Made by a program: the position numbers and the translations under genes. Below, in pieces: positions 31,903 to 41,872 of a stretch of DNA of 64,000 nt (position 1 is the stretch's first letter; every line of letters begins with the position of its first letter). The stretch is from Vibrio tubiashii. Its GTDB lineage: Bacteria; Pseudomonadota; Gammaproteobacteria; Enterobacterales; Vibrionaceae. The notes under the pieces are model-generated. The model was not told where the DNA came from, searched no databases, and saw nothing but the letters and a program-made list of their open reading frames with translations. Where the stretch lies: NCBI RefSeq assembly GCF_028551255.1, contig NZ_CP117030.1, positions 806,001-870,000 on the forward strand. The letters are read 5' to 3'.

Positions 31903-32370
31903 TTATTTATAACGCGCTGAGGTAATGAACTCGCCAAAAGTCTCGCACCAGACAATAACCGTGTTGTAGTCCTGAATAGCAAAATCTTGAGGAAGATTTA
32001 CGGTAAATCGATCGAAGCTCTTTACTTCCCCAACCTGCACCATCGTCTGCTTTTGAGCATTAAAATCTGCCTCTGTTTCTACAAACGTTGGTGAAAAGTA
32101 CAGTTTATAATCTGGCCCTGGAGCCAACTCACCAACAAAGGCCACTTTGTCTGCACTGATCGAGACAGAACCCTCACCCCAGTGGAGAAAGTCACTGTCC
32201 TTGCGGTCTTTCTGAAATGAGGCGTTATAAATTGCGTTGTTAGTAACGGTTTGCACGTCACTCATGCTTGGAGATGTAGGTTGAATAAGGATGGGCAACG
32301 CATAAATGCCAAGAGCGAAGCCCAATCCAATACACGCACAATGCGTAATGATCAAAAGGAGTTTTTTCAT
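31903..32370 (-). CDS. DM13-domain exported protein
   Basis: A 155-residue protein with an N-terminal membrane/signal segment (LLLIITHCACIGLGFALGIY) and a DM13 domain (WGEGSVSISADKVAFVGEL ... PDYKLYFSP ... FDRFTVNLPQDFAIQDYNTVIVWCETF). DM13 domains have been proposed to act in electron transfer, with a conserved Cys as in VIVWCETF. The start at 32370 (MKKLLL) was chosen as the typical signal start; GTG 32382 is an alternative. Periplasmic, membrane-tethered. Confidence 0.75.
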   Translation of the reverse strand: MKKLLLIITHCACIGLGFALGIYALPILIQPTSPSMSDVQTVTNNAIYNASFQKDRKDSDFLHWGEGSVSISADKVAFVGELAPGPDYKLYFSPTFVETEADFNAQKQTMVQVGEVKSFDRFTVNLPQDFAIQDYNTVIVWCETFGEFITSARYK

Positions 32371-32446
32371 CCTGAAATCCACTGAAGTAATCTATATTAA
32401 TAAATGTATATGATTTTCAATGAAATATCAGGTTTACGTTAGGTGT

Positions 32447-33676
32447 TTATTTGTATTTAAGCGCTGTTTTCTCTGCAAGAGTCACAATAACTTTCACCGC
32501 TTGCTCCATACCTTCAATTGAAATGAACTCATGAATACCATGGAAATTGTAGCCACCTGTAAATATGTTAGGGCAAGGTAACCCCATAAACGAGAGCCTT
32601 GCACCGTCTGTCCCGCCACGTATTGGTTTGATTTGTGGTTCAACGTCACAGGCAATCATGGCCTCTTTTGCCAATTCAATCACATGAGGGAATGGCTCAA
32701 CTTGTTCTCTCATATTGAAATAGCTGTCAGTCAGTTTGAGTTCTACACGTCCATGTTCAAGCTTTTCATTGAGCTCTGCCACTTTATCAATCATGAATTG
32801 CTTGCGCTTTTCTTGAGCATCGCGATCAAAATCTCGAATGATATAGCCAAGTTCACTTCTCGCAACGGACATCTCTGCCGATTTTAGATGGTAGAAACCT
32901 TCATAGCCTTCAGTACATTCTGGCGTCTCTTCTGCAGGCATCATCAACTGAAATTGCGCGGCAATGTTCATAGAATTAATCATTTTGTTTTTGGCTGTTC
33001 CCGGGTGAACATTGACGCCATAACAAATAACATCAGCGCTGGTGGCGTTAAAGTTTTCGTATTCGAGTTCGCCAACCGGACCACCATCAATAGTGTATGC
33101 CCATTCTGCGCCGAACCTCTCTACATTAAACAGGTTTGCGCCACGGCCAATTTCTTCATCAGGTGTGAACCCAATACAAATATCCCCGTGTGGAATATCA
33201 GGATTGCTAATTAGATCTGAAATAGCTGAGAGGATCTCTGCGATCCCTGCTTTGTTGTCAGCACCGAGAAGTGTCGTGCCATCGGTTGTGATTAAATTGT
33301 GACCATGCAGTTTATGGAGATCTGGGTACTGTATCGGAGAAAGAACTTCATCCCCCTTACCTAATGCGATGTCACCGCCTTGGTAGTCGTCAATGATCTG
33401 TGGTTTCACATTTTCACCAGACGCGTCAGGTGCCGTATCCATATGGGCAATAAACCCGATAGCAGGGACAGCATAGTCAACATTGCTTGGTAGCCTTGCC
33501 ATCAAATAACCATTCTGGTCTAGTGAAATATCCGCTAAACCGAGCTCTTCAAGCTCCCTCTTTAAAAACTGAGCAAACGTCAGTTGCCCTTCACTGCTCG
33601 GGCAAGCTGTATTTGCTGGGTTTGATTGGGTGTTAAAAGCCACATAGCGCAAAAAGCGTTGAACTAATTCATTCAT
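32447..33676 (-). CDS. pepT: Peptidase T (tripeptidase)
   Basis: A 409-residue M20 zinc aminopeptidase releasing the N-terminal residue of tripeptides. Metal and catalytic regions are [57 protein letters not shown] and [22 protein letters not shown]. Full length. Cytosolic, single gene. Confidence 0.95.
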   Translation of the reverse strand: MNELVQRFLRYVAFNTQSNPANTACPSSEGQLTFAQFLKRELEELGLADISLDQNGYLMARLPSNVDYAVPAIGFIAHMDTAPDASGENVKPQIIDDYQGGDIALGKGDEVLSPIQYPDLHKLHGHNLITTDGTTLLGADNKAGIAEILSAISDLISNPDIPHGDICIGFTPDEEIGRGANLFNVERFGAEWAYTIDGGPVGELEYENFNATSADVICYGVNVHPGTAKNKMINSMNIAAQFQLMMPAEETPECTEGYEGFYHLKSAEMSVARSELGYIIRDFDRDAQEKRKQFMIDKVAELNEKLEHGRVELKLTDSYFNMREQVEPFPHVIELAKEAMIACDVEPQIKPIRGGTDGARLSFMGLPCPNIFTGGYNFHGIHEFISIEGMEQAVKVIVTLAEKTALKYK

Positions 33677-33821
33677 AGCAAGATCTCTTATAATTCTGAC
33701 ACTAAAAACGTTGAACTTAGAACATCCTACGCCTTCTAGTTTGGAAAATTTTGCTATAAATCAGGTTTTAAGCAATCAGTGCCATACATGATGTCATTTT
33801 AAGTTTGCGGATTTTGGGTAT

Positions 33822-33853
33822 AAAAAAACCGAATAGTCTCCTATTCGGTTTTT
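33822..33853. terminator. Terminator of nupC
   Basis: AAACCGAATAG-tctc-CTATTCGGTTT, with A run on the left and T run on the right, so it works in both directions. Confidence 0.8.
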
Positions 33854-33870
33854 AAGCGAAATGATGCGAA

Positions 33871-35079
33871 TTAAAGCAAGATAAAGATCCCTGCTAAACA
33901 TGCGCTCATCAGGTTAGCTAAAGTACCGGCCAGTACAGCCTTAATACCTAGATTAGCAACCTCAGCACGGCGCTCTGGGGCAATCACGCCAATAGAACCG
34001 AGCTGAATGGCGATCGAACCAATATTAGCGAAGCCACATAGTGCGAAAGTGACAATGACCTGAGTATATTCAGACAGCATCGCTTTATGTTCAACGAAGT
34101 CAATAAAGGCAACAAATTCATTCATTACAATCTTTTGGCCGATGTACGATCCTGCCATCAACACTTCATTTGAAGGAACGCCAATTAACCAAGCAAGCGG
34201 AGAAAATAGGTAACCAAATAGCGCTTGAAGAGTCACACCAGTAAATCCAGCTACTTCGCCTAAGCTCTCAAGGCCCGTGTTAACCATTGCTATAACACTA
34301 ACAAACGCGATCAGCATGGTACCAACAGCGACAGCCACCTTCATACCGTTCATCGCACCGCTTGCAAGCGCATCAATCACATTGCTCTCTTGCGCTTTGT
34401 CCATCTCAATATCGGATTGGTCGATAGGTGTTTCACGTTCAGGAACGATGATTTTTGCCATCATTAAACTACCCGGTGCGGCCATAAAACTAGCAGCAAT
34501 CAGGTATTTCAGTTCTACGCCTAAACCTGCGTATCCACCGAGTACACTACCGGCGACTGACGCCATACCACCTGCCATTACCGCAAATAGTTCAGAACGA
34601 GTCATTCTAGAAAGGAATGGACGAACAAGAAGTGGAGACTCGCCCTGAGAAAGGAATATGTTACCCGTCGCTACAAGAGATTCAGCTTTACTTGTCCCTA
34701 GGAACTTTTGGATACCACCACCGATAAACTCGATGACTTTCTGCATTATGCCTAGGTAATAAAGCGCAGAGATAAGAGCGCTGAAGAAGATGATAATAGG
34801 AAGAACGCGAACCGCGAAGATAAAGCCAGTATTGGCAAGGTCACCGAACAAGAAGCCAATACCTTCGTCAGCAAAGCCCAGTAAGCTAGAAACACCACTA
34901 CTTAGACTCGTCAGAGCGGCTTGCCCCCACGGGAAGTAAAGAACCAGAGCGGCGAAACCGACTTGAAGTAACAGCGCGCGTGACACTGTTTTCCAGTTAA
35001 TTGATTTACGACTTTCAGACAGTAAAACCGCACATAGCAATAATGCGATGACACCGATTAAGCCAAACAAAACATTCAT
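33871..35079 (-). CDS. nupC: Concentrative nucleoside transporter (NupC/CNT)
   Basis: A 402-residue inner-membrane nucleoside symporter with ten or so helices. Family signatures are GNIFLSQGESPLLVRPF, GGMASVAGSVLGGYAG and the C-terminal ALCGFANIGSIAIQLGSIG. Cotransport with Na+ or H+ is expected. The 484-base gap upstream (35080-35564) contains its promoter and an unrelated rightward terminator. Confidence 0.92.
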   Translation of the reverse strand: MNVLFGLIGVIALLLCAVLLSESRKSINWKTVSRALLLQVGFAALVLYFPWGQAALTSLSSGVSSLLGFADEGIGFLFGDLANTGFIFAVRVLPIIIFFSALISALYYLGIMQKVIEFIGGGIQKFLGTSKAESLVATGNIFLSQGESPLLVRPFLSRMTRSELFAVMAGGMASVAGSVLGGYAGLGVELKYLIAASFMAAPGSLMMAKIIVPERETPIDQSDIEMDKAQESNVIDALASGAMNGMKVAVAVGTMLIAFVSVIAMVNTGLESLGEVAGFTGVTLQALFGYLFSPLAWLIGVPSNEVLMAGSYIGQKIVMNEFVAFIDFVEHKAMLSEYTQVIVTFALCGFANIGSIAIQLGSIGVIAPERRAEVANLGIKAVLAGTLANLMSACLAGIFILL

Positions 35080-35512
35080 TAAAGATTACCTCTACAAGCA
35101 TTGAATAGGTAGCTGGTCCGGTCCGTGGGGTCATTCACTATTCCTTGTGACGGCTTGTATTGGTAGAGCTGTTACTCTCAACCGGGCGGAAAGTATAGCG
35201 CCCGATATGAGATATTCATCACATATTTTTACGCAAACGTTCAACCGTTCACTCAGTAACCAAACTAATGAGTGATCAGCGATTGATTCGTTGATTCGAA
35301 TTATTTTGTTCGCCGGACTATATGAACACAATTGCTATAAAACATTGAACTAAGATCACAAAATAAGTCAATATACATTACAAATCTAATCATAATGTTT
35401 GCGCTTCTAGGTAAAGCATCTAATTTTAAGTAAGAATTCTTAACGTACTTTTTGGTAACGACAATAAATTCTCTAACAACGTCAATGGCTACTAGCAAAC
35501 ACAACGAATATT

Positions 35513-35539
35513 GCCCCGCTGATCTGGCGGGGCTTTTTT
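35513..35539 (+). terminator. Orphan rightward terminator (possible small RNA end)
   Basis: GCCCCGC-tgatctg-GCGGGGC followed by TTTTTT is a textbook rightward terminator, yet no rightward gene precedes it in 35080-35512. It may end an unannotated small RNA starting roughly in 35390-35480. No other gene seen in this gap. Confidence 0.7.
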
Positions 35540-35615
35540 GTATAGGGTTTTCGAGTAGTAATTATTGTTGAAAGCGTTAGAATACCTCCCCATTTACTTT
35601 TGCCAGACTACTAGC

Positions 35616-36062
35616 ATGCAACGCGATTACACTTATCACTGCTTATCTCAAATGCCACGAGAAGAGTTAGAAGAACTTAGCTTGAGAATGGTTCACCGTT
35701 TGGTACCAGAAGAATCTATGACTGAGCTTTTCACTTTTGATTTAGATGAGGCAGAAGACGAAGACAAGCTTCAAGAAGCCCAGTTTGATGCGATGTTGCG
35801 CATGAGTGCAATCGCGCTTAGTGAGCTCCCTGCTTTATTTGAAGCGTCGGAAAGCAAAGAGCAAAACATCCAACGTATGCAACGTCTGTTATTGTGGCAT
35901 TTCTACTCGGTTTCTTTTCATCTTGAACGAGCGATCCCACTTGAGACACACTGCAACCACGTAGAAATCATAGTCAAGCAGGCACCACAGAATGCTCTTG
36001 AATGGGTAACCACACTGACCGATCTGCTACGCCAATACTCGCAGATAGCACAAAGTTCTTAA
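35616..36062 (+). CDS. Hypothetical Vibrio helical protein
   Basis: A 148-residue acidic, largely helical cytosolic protein (MQRDYTYHCLSQMPREELEEL start). No motif recognised. The in-frame TTG at 35565 would add 17 residues but lies close to the preceding terminator; ATG 35616 is preferred, though no strong ribosome site is visible for either. Confidence 0.65.
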   Translation: MQRDYTYHCLSQMPREELEELSLRMVHRLVPEESMTELFTFDLDEAEDEDKLQEAQFDAMLRMSAIALSELPALFEASESKEQNIQRMQRLLLWHFYSVSFHLERAIPLETHCNHVEIIVKQAPQNALEWVTTLTDLLRQYSQIAQSS

Positions 36063-36184
36063 CCAAACCGCCAACCATTTTACGGTTGGCGTTATAAAAC
36101 TCTCACTTGGATTCGTTAAAACATTGACCATTTGAATGTGTTTTAGACATACTCAAACTCTAAGCCTCAGAATGTATTAATGAA

Positions 36185-37105
36185 TTGCGTTATTTAGTTC
36201 TATTCTCGACCTTCTTGTCTGCTGCAACGTACGCCGATGGAGAAATCGATTACTCCGATTGCCATAATCAGCCAGATAGCGCAGAGATCCTCGACTCCGC
36301 TTTTAACTATGTGAATACTAAGCTTTGTGAACCTGCTATTTGGTTTGATAGTTTTTTCGTTGATGAGCGAGTAGACCAAGACGCACGTGCTGGCAGTACT
36401 GTTCGTTGGAGAAATGATTTCTCTTATGTAGAGGGTGAAGGCTATAAGTTTAAGACTCGATTCAAAGCGCGCTTTCACTTACCTAAGGTAACCAAACGAC
36501 TTAAGGTTGTTTTCGAATCGGATGAAGAAGATGATTTATTCGACTTGTTCCCGCAATCGAGCGAAGATGCCGAAAATACGTTTGGTCTTAGATACGATTG
36601 GCTAAGTAAAGAACGCTATAGTTTCAACGTTAAGGTCAATGCAAGACCTGGTATCGAAGGACGTTTTCGATATACATACCCTATCAATGATGAATGGTTA
36701 CTGCGCGTTACTCAGAAGTTGTATCAGAAAAAAAGCGTAACGGGTGAATCTACCGATATTGATTTAGATTATTTAATCAACCGCGATTTTTTGCTTCGCT
36801 GGAGCAACTACGCTCAGTGGGAAAGCGATATCAAAGGTTGGGAAGTGGGTACAGGGTTTACACTCTATCAGCATGTTTCCGACCATCAGGCTCTTAGCTA
36901 TCAATTAAGTACCACCGGAACTAACCGACCTTTTCATTACATTACCAATACTCACGTCTCCGTGACTTATCGACAGAATGTATGGCGCACTTGGCTGTTT
37001 TACGAGTTGATCCCTGAGTACAACTGGAATCGTGAAGAAGATACACAAAGAGAAGGTGAAGCAAAAATGACGTTTAGATTAGAAATCCTGTTCAATAATA
37101 TTTAG
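36185..37105 (+). CDS. Predicted outer-membrane beta-barrel-like protein
   Basis: A 306-residue exported protein: short signal peptide (MRYLVLFSTFLSAATYA) with a TTG start at 36185, then acidic segments and many alternating aromatic/hydrophobic strands (WRNDFSYVEG, FKARFHLPKV, FRYTYPINDEWLLRVTQ), closing MTFRLEILFNNI. Ending on alternating hydrophobic residues suggests a barrel, but no named family is recognised. ATG at 36180 opens a six-codon overlapping reading frame and does not serve this gene. Confidence 0.7.
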   Translation: MRYLVLFSTFLSAATYADGEIDYSDCHNQPDSAEILDSAFNYVNTKLCEPAIWFDSFFVDERVDQDARAGSTVRWRNDFSYVEGEGYKFKTRFKARFHLPKVTKRLKVVFESDEEDDLFDLFPQSSEDAENTFGLRYDWLSKERYSFNVKVNARPGIEGRFRYTYPINDEWLLRVTQKLYQKKSVTGESTDIDLDYLINRDFLLRWSNYAQWESDIKGWEVGTGFTLYQHVSDHQALSYQLSTTGTNRPFHYITNTHVSVTYRQNVWRTWLFYELIPEYNWNREEDTQREGEAKMTFRLEILFNNI

Positions 37106-37127
37106 CGCCAGAATAGTTGCTGGCGCT
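37104..37127. terminator. Convergent terminator
   Basis: AGCGCCAG / CTGGCGCT stem between the barrel-like gene and carbonic anhydrase, followed after a few bases by TTTTT. Confidence 0.7.
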
Positions 37128-37138
37128 ATGAGTTTTTA

Positions 37139-37864
37139 CTATTCGTTTTCTAGCACTACACGAGCGTTTTGTGCTTGAATAGGCCGATTGTTTTTCCCCA
37201 TTACTTGTTTAAATAGTTTCGTTTGCTCCTGACTTAGTGTCTGTGCTTGTTTCAAAACGAACCAGCGCACGCCTTCCGAGCATGGCGGCGTTGTTAGCGA
37301 GCCGTTAAAGCGATAGTAATGCTCGGTATCGGGGATCATATCCGCTATTTTAATAGAATGATTCAAAGAAACCGTTTCACCTGACTTTGGTAACGTCTCT
37401 AATAGAGTGGCGATTTCACTATTGTTAGTTGGAGACGTGTTATACATAACAGCCAGTACTGCTAGGTTGCCATTACTATCCGCGTTTACGAAATGAGCTT
37501 CGAGCGGGAAACTTTGGCTCTTGATTAGGTTTTCTGATGGTGTATGAAAGTGAAACTGAACGAGGTTAAACGCCTTGCCATCAACAGTGAAAGTATTATC
37601 TCCTTCGACCACGCCTTGTAGCGTATGTCCATTGTTGGTCAATGCAGTGACCTTTCCTGAATAATCTAAATTTAACTCTGCGATGTTTGCCGTAACTTCA
37701 TCTTTAACGTCGATTGGGCTTTGATTCTTTCCAGATTGGCACTCTGCACCAAACTCCCCCCAGTGCTCTGGTCCTGTATCTCCTTCATAACTCCATTGCG
37801 CAGAATGAGCTGTAGTACCGAATAATGCTGTTGCTAAGCCAATTGATAATAGTGTTTTGTTCAT
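37139..37864 (-). CDS. Periplasmic alpha-carbonic anhydrase
   Basis: A 241-residue alpha-class enzyme interconverting CO2 and bicarbonate. Signal peptide MNKTLLSIGLATALFGTTAHS; WSYEGDTGPEHWGEF and NQSPIDV at the start of the domain; zinc His ligands in FHFHTPSEN and EAHFV; LTTPPCSEGVRW near the end with the Cys that pairs with the early AECQ. All catalytic residues are visible. Single gene with its own promoter. Confidence 0.94.
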   Translation of the reverse strand: MNKTLLSIGLATALFGTTAHSAQWSYEGDTGPEHWGEFGAECQSGKNQSPIDVKDEVTANIAELNLDYSGKVTALTNNGHTLQGVVEGDNTFTVDGKAFNLVQFHFHTPSENLIKSQSFPLEAHFVNADSNGNLAVLAVMYNTSPTNNSEIATLLETLPKSGETVSLNHSIKIADMIPDTEHYYRFNGSLTTPPCSEGVRWFVLKQAQTLSQEQTKLFKQVMGKNNRPIQAQNARVVLENE

Positions 37865-38025
37865 TTTTATTCCTATAGGTCACTAACGTTGACGGTCATA
37901 ATACGTTGGTGAGAAATGCCATGAACAGATAGAAAACTATGATTACCTACAATAGTTGGAAGCAGGTGCAAAGGAATTGAAATCTACATAAATATCAACA
38001 GATTGTTATGAGAGTTGACGCTATT

Positions 38026-39129
38026 TTAACTTTGCTTGGCAAGCATATATCGAGTGCTACGTCCGGCACCTGATTTTACTAAACATCCCTGCTCTACTAA
38101 TGCAGTCAAATGTCGAGTCGCTGTTGGTTTACTGACTTTCGCTACTTTGTGATATTGAGAGGTATTAATACCATCAACAAAGTCACGATCAAGCATTCGA
38201 TTAAGAACCTTTGCTTGCTCTGACGTCAATTGAGTCTGATCTACGTCTCGCCAGAAATTGGTTTTAAATACCGTTTGTTGGATCTCTTTTAAGACTTCAT
38301 CGAAGGTTTCATTCAAGACGTCAAGAAACCATACTACCCAGTCGGTAATATCGACATCGCCCTTCTGCGTTTTTTTTAGAATTTGATAGTAGCTTTTTCG
38401 ATTCGCCAATATACCTACTGACATCGCATAGAAACGAACTGATTGCTGATCCGCTTGAGCTAGAGCCAGATCGGTTAACAAACGCGTGATTCGCCCATTG
38501 CCATCATCGAGTGGGTGCAGAGTAACAAACCACAGGTGTGTGATGGCCGCTCGAAGCAATGGATCCAAAGTCGTGTTTTGCTTTGAATGATTGAACCATG
38601 CCAGGAACTGGTCGAGCTCCGTATCAAGCCTCTCTCGCCCCGGTGCTTCAAAATGAACAACTGGTCTATCGATTCGTCCAGACACTACCTGCATAGGTGC
38701 AGTCCCTCTGAGTTGACCGCCAACAACGGGGTTGAACAGCGTGTAACCTTCAGGGAAAAGCCTATCGTGCCAATGTAGGATTCTTTCTATAGTAAGAGGT
38801 GCATCAAGGTTATCGACAGCATCAAGCATAATCTCGGCAAGCCCATCTGTTTGCTCTGTCGTTGGGAAAGGTCGCTCTTCTGTCAAACCGAGTTTGTTCG
38901 CGAGCGAAGAACGAACTGAAAATGCATTCAGCTTTTCACCTTCAATCGCACTAGAATGGACTATGTTGGCTAACAAGGTATCAAGCATACTTTTGTTCTG
39001 ATCTTGAGGCTGGCTAGTCATCCTACCCAGTAAGATACCTTGGTTTAGTCGCGTCTTCCTAAGCAACGGATCTACGACCGCTTCATCCCAACAAAAATGA
39101 GGCCAATTTGTTTGCTCCCAGATCCACAT
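38026..39129 (-). CDS. Fic-family protein with DUF4172-type N-terminus and wHTH C-terminus
   Basis: A 367-residue Fic enzyme (AMP- or other nucleotide-transferase). It has N-terminal MWIWEQTNWPHFCWD, then the inhibitory helix SSAIEGE (class II Fic autoinhibition), then the Fic core HPLDDGNGRITR with catalytic His. A C-terminal winged helix (YHKVAKVSKPTATRHLTALVEQGCLV) follows. The DNA-binding end suggests autoregulation through the direct repeats just upstream (39156-39217). Whether target AMPylation occurs is unknown. Confidence 0.9.
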   Translation of the reverse strand: MWIWEQTNWPHFCWDEAVVDPLLRKTRLNQGILLGRMTSQPQDQNKSMLDTLLANIVHSSAIEGEKLNAFSVRSSLANKLGLTEERPFPTTEQTDGLAEIMLDAVDNLDAPLTIERILHWHDRLFPEGYTLFNPVVGGQLRGTAPMQVVSGRIDRPVVHFEAPGRERLDTELDQFLAWFNHSKQNTTLDPLLRAAITHLWFVTLHPLDDGNGRITRLLTDLALAQADQQSVRFYAMSVGILANRKSYYQILKKTQKGDVDITDWVVWFLDVLNETFDEVLKEIQQTVFKTNFWRDVDQTQLTSEQAKVLNRMLDRDFVDGINTSQYHKVAKVSKPTATRHLTALVEQGCLVKSGAGRSTRYMLAKQS

Positions 39130-39155
39130 AACAACACCTTGATTTGAAAATTGCC

Positions 39156-39217
39156 TTATTCAACTCATATTATGATTTGATTATGCAAATTATTCAACTC
39201 ACATGGTGATGTGATTA
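39156..39217. repeat. Two 28-bp direct repeats in the fic promoter
   Basis: TTATTCAACTCA..AT...GAT.TGATTA occurs at 39156-39183 and 39190-39217 (24 of 28 positions equal; period 34). A third short partial copy (CTTATTCGAATCA) follows. Candidate operator for the Fic protein's wHTH. Confidence 0.6.
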
Positions 39218-39289
39218 AGTTCCTTATTCGAATCATCCGTTAACTAGAAAAAGTAAAATCTACAAGGCCTAATTGCTGGATACAAAAAA

Positions 39290-39315
39290 GACGCCTCGAA
39301 ATTAGTCGAGGCGTC
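39290..39315 (-). terminator. Terminator of the kbl-tdh operon
   Basis: GACGCCTCGA / TCGAGGCGTC, 10-bp perfect stem, with T run on the minus strand. Confidence 0.8.
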
Positions 39316-39426
39316 ACACAGTTCTTGGGGTATTTCTAAGTGCAAATCAAGGCAATTTTACTATTCACTGTCCGGATAACCGGCAACCAGTTAACTAGCA
39401 CAAGCCTCAATTAACTAAGTATTTCC

Positions 39427-40458
39427 CTACTCCCAATCTAGGATAACTTTTCCAGACTTACCGCTACGCATAGCATCAAAGCCTTGTTGGAAATCATCAA
39501 TCTTAAAGTGGTGAGTGATAATTGGCGTTAGATCTAGACCTGACTGGATTAGTGAAGCCATCTTGTACCATGTCTCAAACATTTCACGACCATAGATGCC
39601 TTTGATCACCAAACCTTTGAAGATTACTTGGTTCCAATCGATACCCATATCTGATGGTGGAATACCTAGTAGTGCGATACGGCCACCGTGATTCATTGTT
39701 TTAAGCATCGAGTTGAACGCAGAAGGTACGCCAGACATTTCAAGACCAACATCAAAGCCTTCTGTCATGCCAAGCTCTTCCATAACGTCTTCAAGTTTTT
39801 GCTCAGCAACGTTTACTGCGCGAGTCACGCCCATCTTACGAGCTAGATCTAATCGGTATTCGTTAACGTCAGTAATGACAACGTGACGAGCACCCACGTG
39901 TTTAGCGACTGCTGCCGCCATGATACCGATAGGACCAGCGCCGGTAATTAATACGTCTTCGCCAACAAGATCAAAAGACAGTGCCGTATGAACAGCGTTA
40001 CCAAACGGGTCGAAGATAGAGGCTAAATCGTCAGAGATACCTTCTGGGATCTTAAATGCGTTAAAAGCTGGAATAACAAGATACTCAGCGAATGCACCTT
40101 CACGGTTAACACCTACACCGACCGTATTGCGACATAAGTGTGTACGACCACCACGACAGTTACGACAGTGACCACAGGTAATGTGACCTTCACCTGATAC
40201 GCGGTCACCAATTTCAAAACCACGAACTTCTTGGCCAATGCCTACCACTTCACCCACGTATTCATGGCCGACAACCATAGGCACAGGGATTGTGTTTTGC
40301 GACCACTCATCCCAGTTATAGATGTGTACGTCAGTACCACAAATCGCCGTTTTCTTAATACGGATAAGAAGATCATTGTGACCAAGCTCAGGCTTGTCCA
40401 CTTCTGTCATCCAGATGCCTTCTTCAGGCTTAAGTTTTGATAGTGCTTTGATTTTCAT
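39427..40458 (-). CDS. tdh: L-threonine 3-dehydrogenase
   Basis: A 343-residue zinc medium-chain dehydrogenase oxidising threonine to 2-amino-3-oxobutyrate with NAD+. It has [14 protein letters not shown] (catalytic zinc), [27 protein letters not shown] (structural zinc) and the NAD-binding [15 protein letters not shown]. The ATG overlaps the kbl stop (TAATG), so the pair forms a tightly coupled threonine-to-glycine operon. Confidence 0.97.
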   Translation of the reverse strand: MKIKALSKLKPEEGIWMTEVDKPELGHNDLLIRIKKTAICGTDVHIYNWDEWSQNTIPVPMVVGHEYVGEVVGIGQEVRGFEIGDRVSGEGHITCGHCRNCRGGRTHLCRNTVGVGVNREGAFAEYLVIPAFNAFKIPEGISDDLASIFDPFGNAVHTALSFDLVGEDVLITGAGPIGIMAAAVAKHVGARHVVITDVNEYRLDLARKMGVTRAVNVAEQKLEDVMEELGMTEGFDVGLEMSGVPSAFNSMLKTMNHGGRIALLGIPPSDMGIDWNQVIFKGLVIKGIYGREMFETWYKMASLIQSGLDLTPIITHHFKIDDFQQGFDAMRSGKSGKVILDWE

Positions 40459-41654
40459 TATTTGATGATCTCCATGTCACGACCTACTTCGATAAATGCA
40501 TCGATCGCTCGGTCTAGCTGCTCACGTGAGTGTGCTGCTGACATTTGTGTACGGATACGAGCTTGACCTTTTGGTACGACTGGGAATGAGAACCCAATAA
40601 CGTAGATACCTTTTTCAAGAGCACGCTCTGCAAACTCAGCGGCTGCTTTAGCGTCGCCAAGCATAATTGGAATGATTGCGTGGTCTGCACCACCCATAGT
40701 GAAGCCTGCCGCTTCCATACGCGTACGGAAATGCGCTGCGTTTTCCCATAGTTGGTCACGTAGGTCACCACTTTGCTCTAGTAGGTCTAGAACGCGGATA
40801 GAAGCATTAACAATTGCCGGAGCAACTGAGTTCGAGAACAAGTAAGGACGCGAGCGTTGACGTAACCAATCGATAACTTCTGCCTTACCAGATGTGTAAC
40901 CACCTGAAGCGCCGCCCATCGCTTTACCTAGCGTACCTGTAATAATGTCGATGCGGTCAACAACATCATGGTATTCGTGTGTGCCCGCGCCAGTTTTGCC
41001 CATAAAACCAACAGCGTGAGAATCATCAACCATAGTCAATGCGCCGTACTTATCTGCAAGGTCACAGATAGCTGGTAGGTTTGCTACCACACCGTCCATA
41101 GAGAACACACCGTCAGTCACGATAAGAATATGACGAGCACCCGCTTCTTTAGCCGCGATAAGTTGCTGCTCTAGCTCTTCCATGTTGTTGTTCGAGTAGC
41201 GGAAGCGCATTGCTTTACACAGACGAACACCATCAATGATTGAAGCGTGGTTAAGAGCGTCAGAAATGATCGCATCTTCTTTACCTAGAATGGTTTCAAA
41301 CAGACCTGCGTTCGCGTCGAAACAAGAGGTGTAAAGGATAGTATCTTCTTTACCTAGGAACTTTGACAGTTTTTGTTCTAGTTCTTTATGGATGTCTTGA
41401 GTACCACAGATAAAACGAACAGAAGCCATACCAAAACCGTGCACGTCCATGCCCTGCTTACCCGCTTCAATTAGCTCTGGGTGATTCGCTAGACCAAGAT
41501 AGTTGTTTGCACAGAAGTTAAGCACTTCTTCACCAGTAGAGATCTTAACAGCCGCTTGCTGCTGAGACGTGATTACACGCTCTGACTTGTAAAGACCTTC
41601 AGCCTTTACTTCTTCAATTTGGGTTTGAATCTGTTCGTAGAATGCAGAAGACAT
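40458..41654 (-). CDS. kbl: 2-amino-3-ketobutyrate CoA ligase (glycine C-acetyltransferase)
   Basis: A 398-residue PLP enzyme cleaving the Tdh product with CoA into glycine and acetyl-CoA. Visible: [51 protein letters not shown] and the PLP lysine in [15 protein letters not shown]. First gene of kbl-tdh. The promoter is in the gap shared with the divergent LysR gene. Confidence 0.97.
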   Translation of the reverse strand: MSSAFYEQIQTQIEEVKAEGLYKSERVITSQQQAAVKISTGEEVLNFCANNYLGLANHPELIEAGKQGMDVHGFGMASVRFICGTQDIHKELEQKLSKFLGKEDTILYTSCFDANAGLFETILGKEDAIISDALNHASIIDGVRLCKAMRFRYSNNNMEELEQQLIAAKEAGARHILIVTDGVFSMDGVVANLPAICDLADKYGALTMVDDSHAVGFMGKTGAGTHEYHDVVDRIDIITGTLGKAMGGASGGYTSGKAEVIDWLRQRSRPYLFSNSVAPAIVNASIRVLDLLEQSGDLRDQLWENAAHFRTRMEAAGFTMGGADHAIIPIMLGDAKAAAEFAERALEKGIYVIGFSFPVVPKGQARIRTQMSAAHSREQLDRAIDAFIEVGRDMEIIK

Positions 41655-41872
41655 TTCAAATTCCTTCCTAGTTATTTTACTTATTGTCGGGCTCTAGCCG
41701 ATTGCTAGAGCCAAAATCTGATGTTGTAAGTGTAATTCAAGCACGTGTTTTTCATTATCCCGTTAGTTGGAAAAACATTATTGAATCTAAGGCACAAATA
41801 ACGACTTTTAATGATGACCGTCACATTTATAGGGTATAAAATGGCTATAAATAGTTATTTGAAGCCATTGAA

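Noticed and set aside
35301..35504. 67-codon minus-strand ORF in the gap upstream of nupC
   Set aside because: AT-rich chance frame without a ribosome site or recognisable content.
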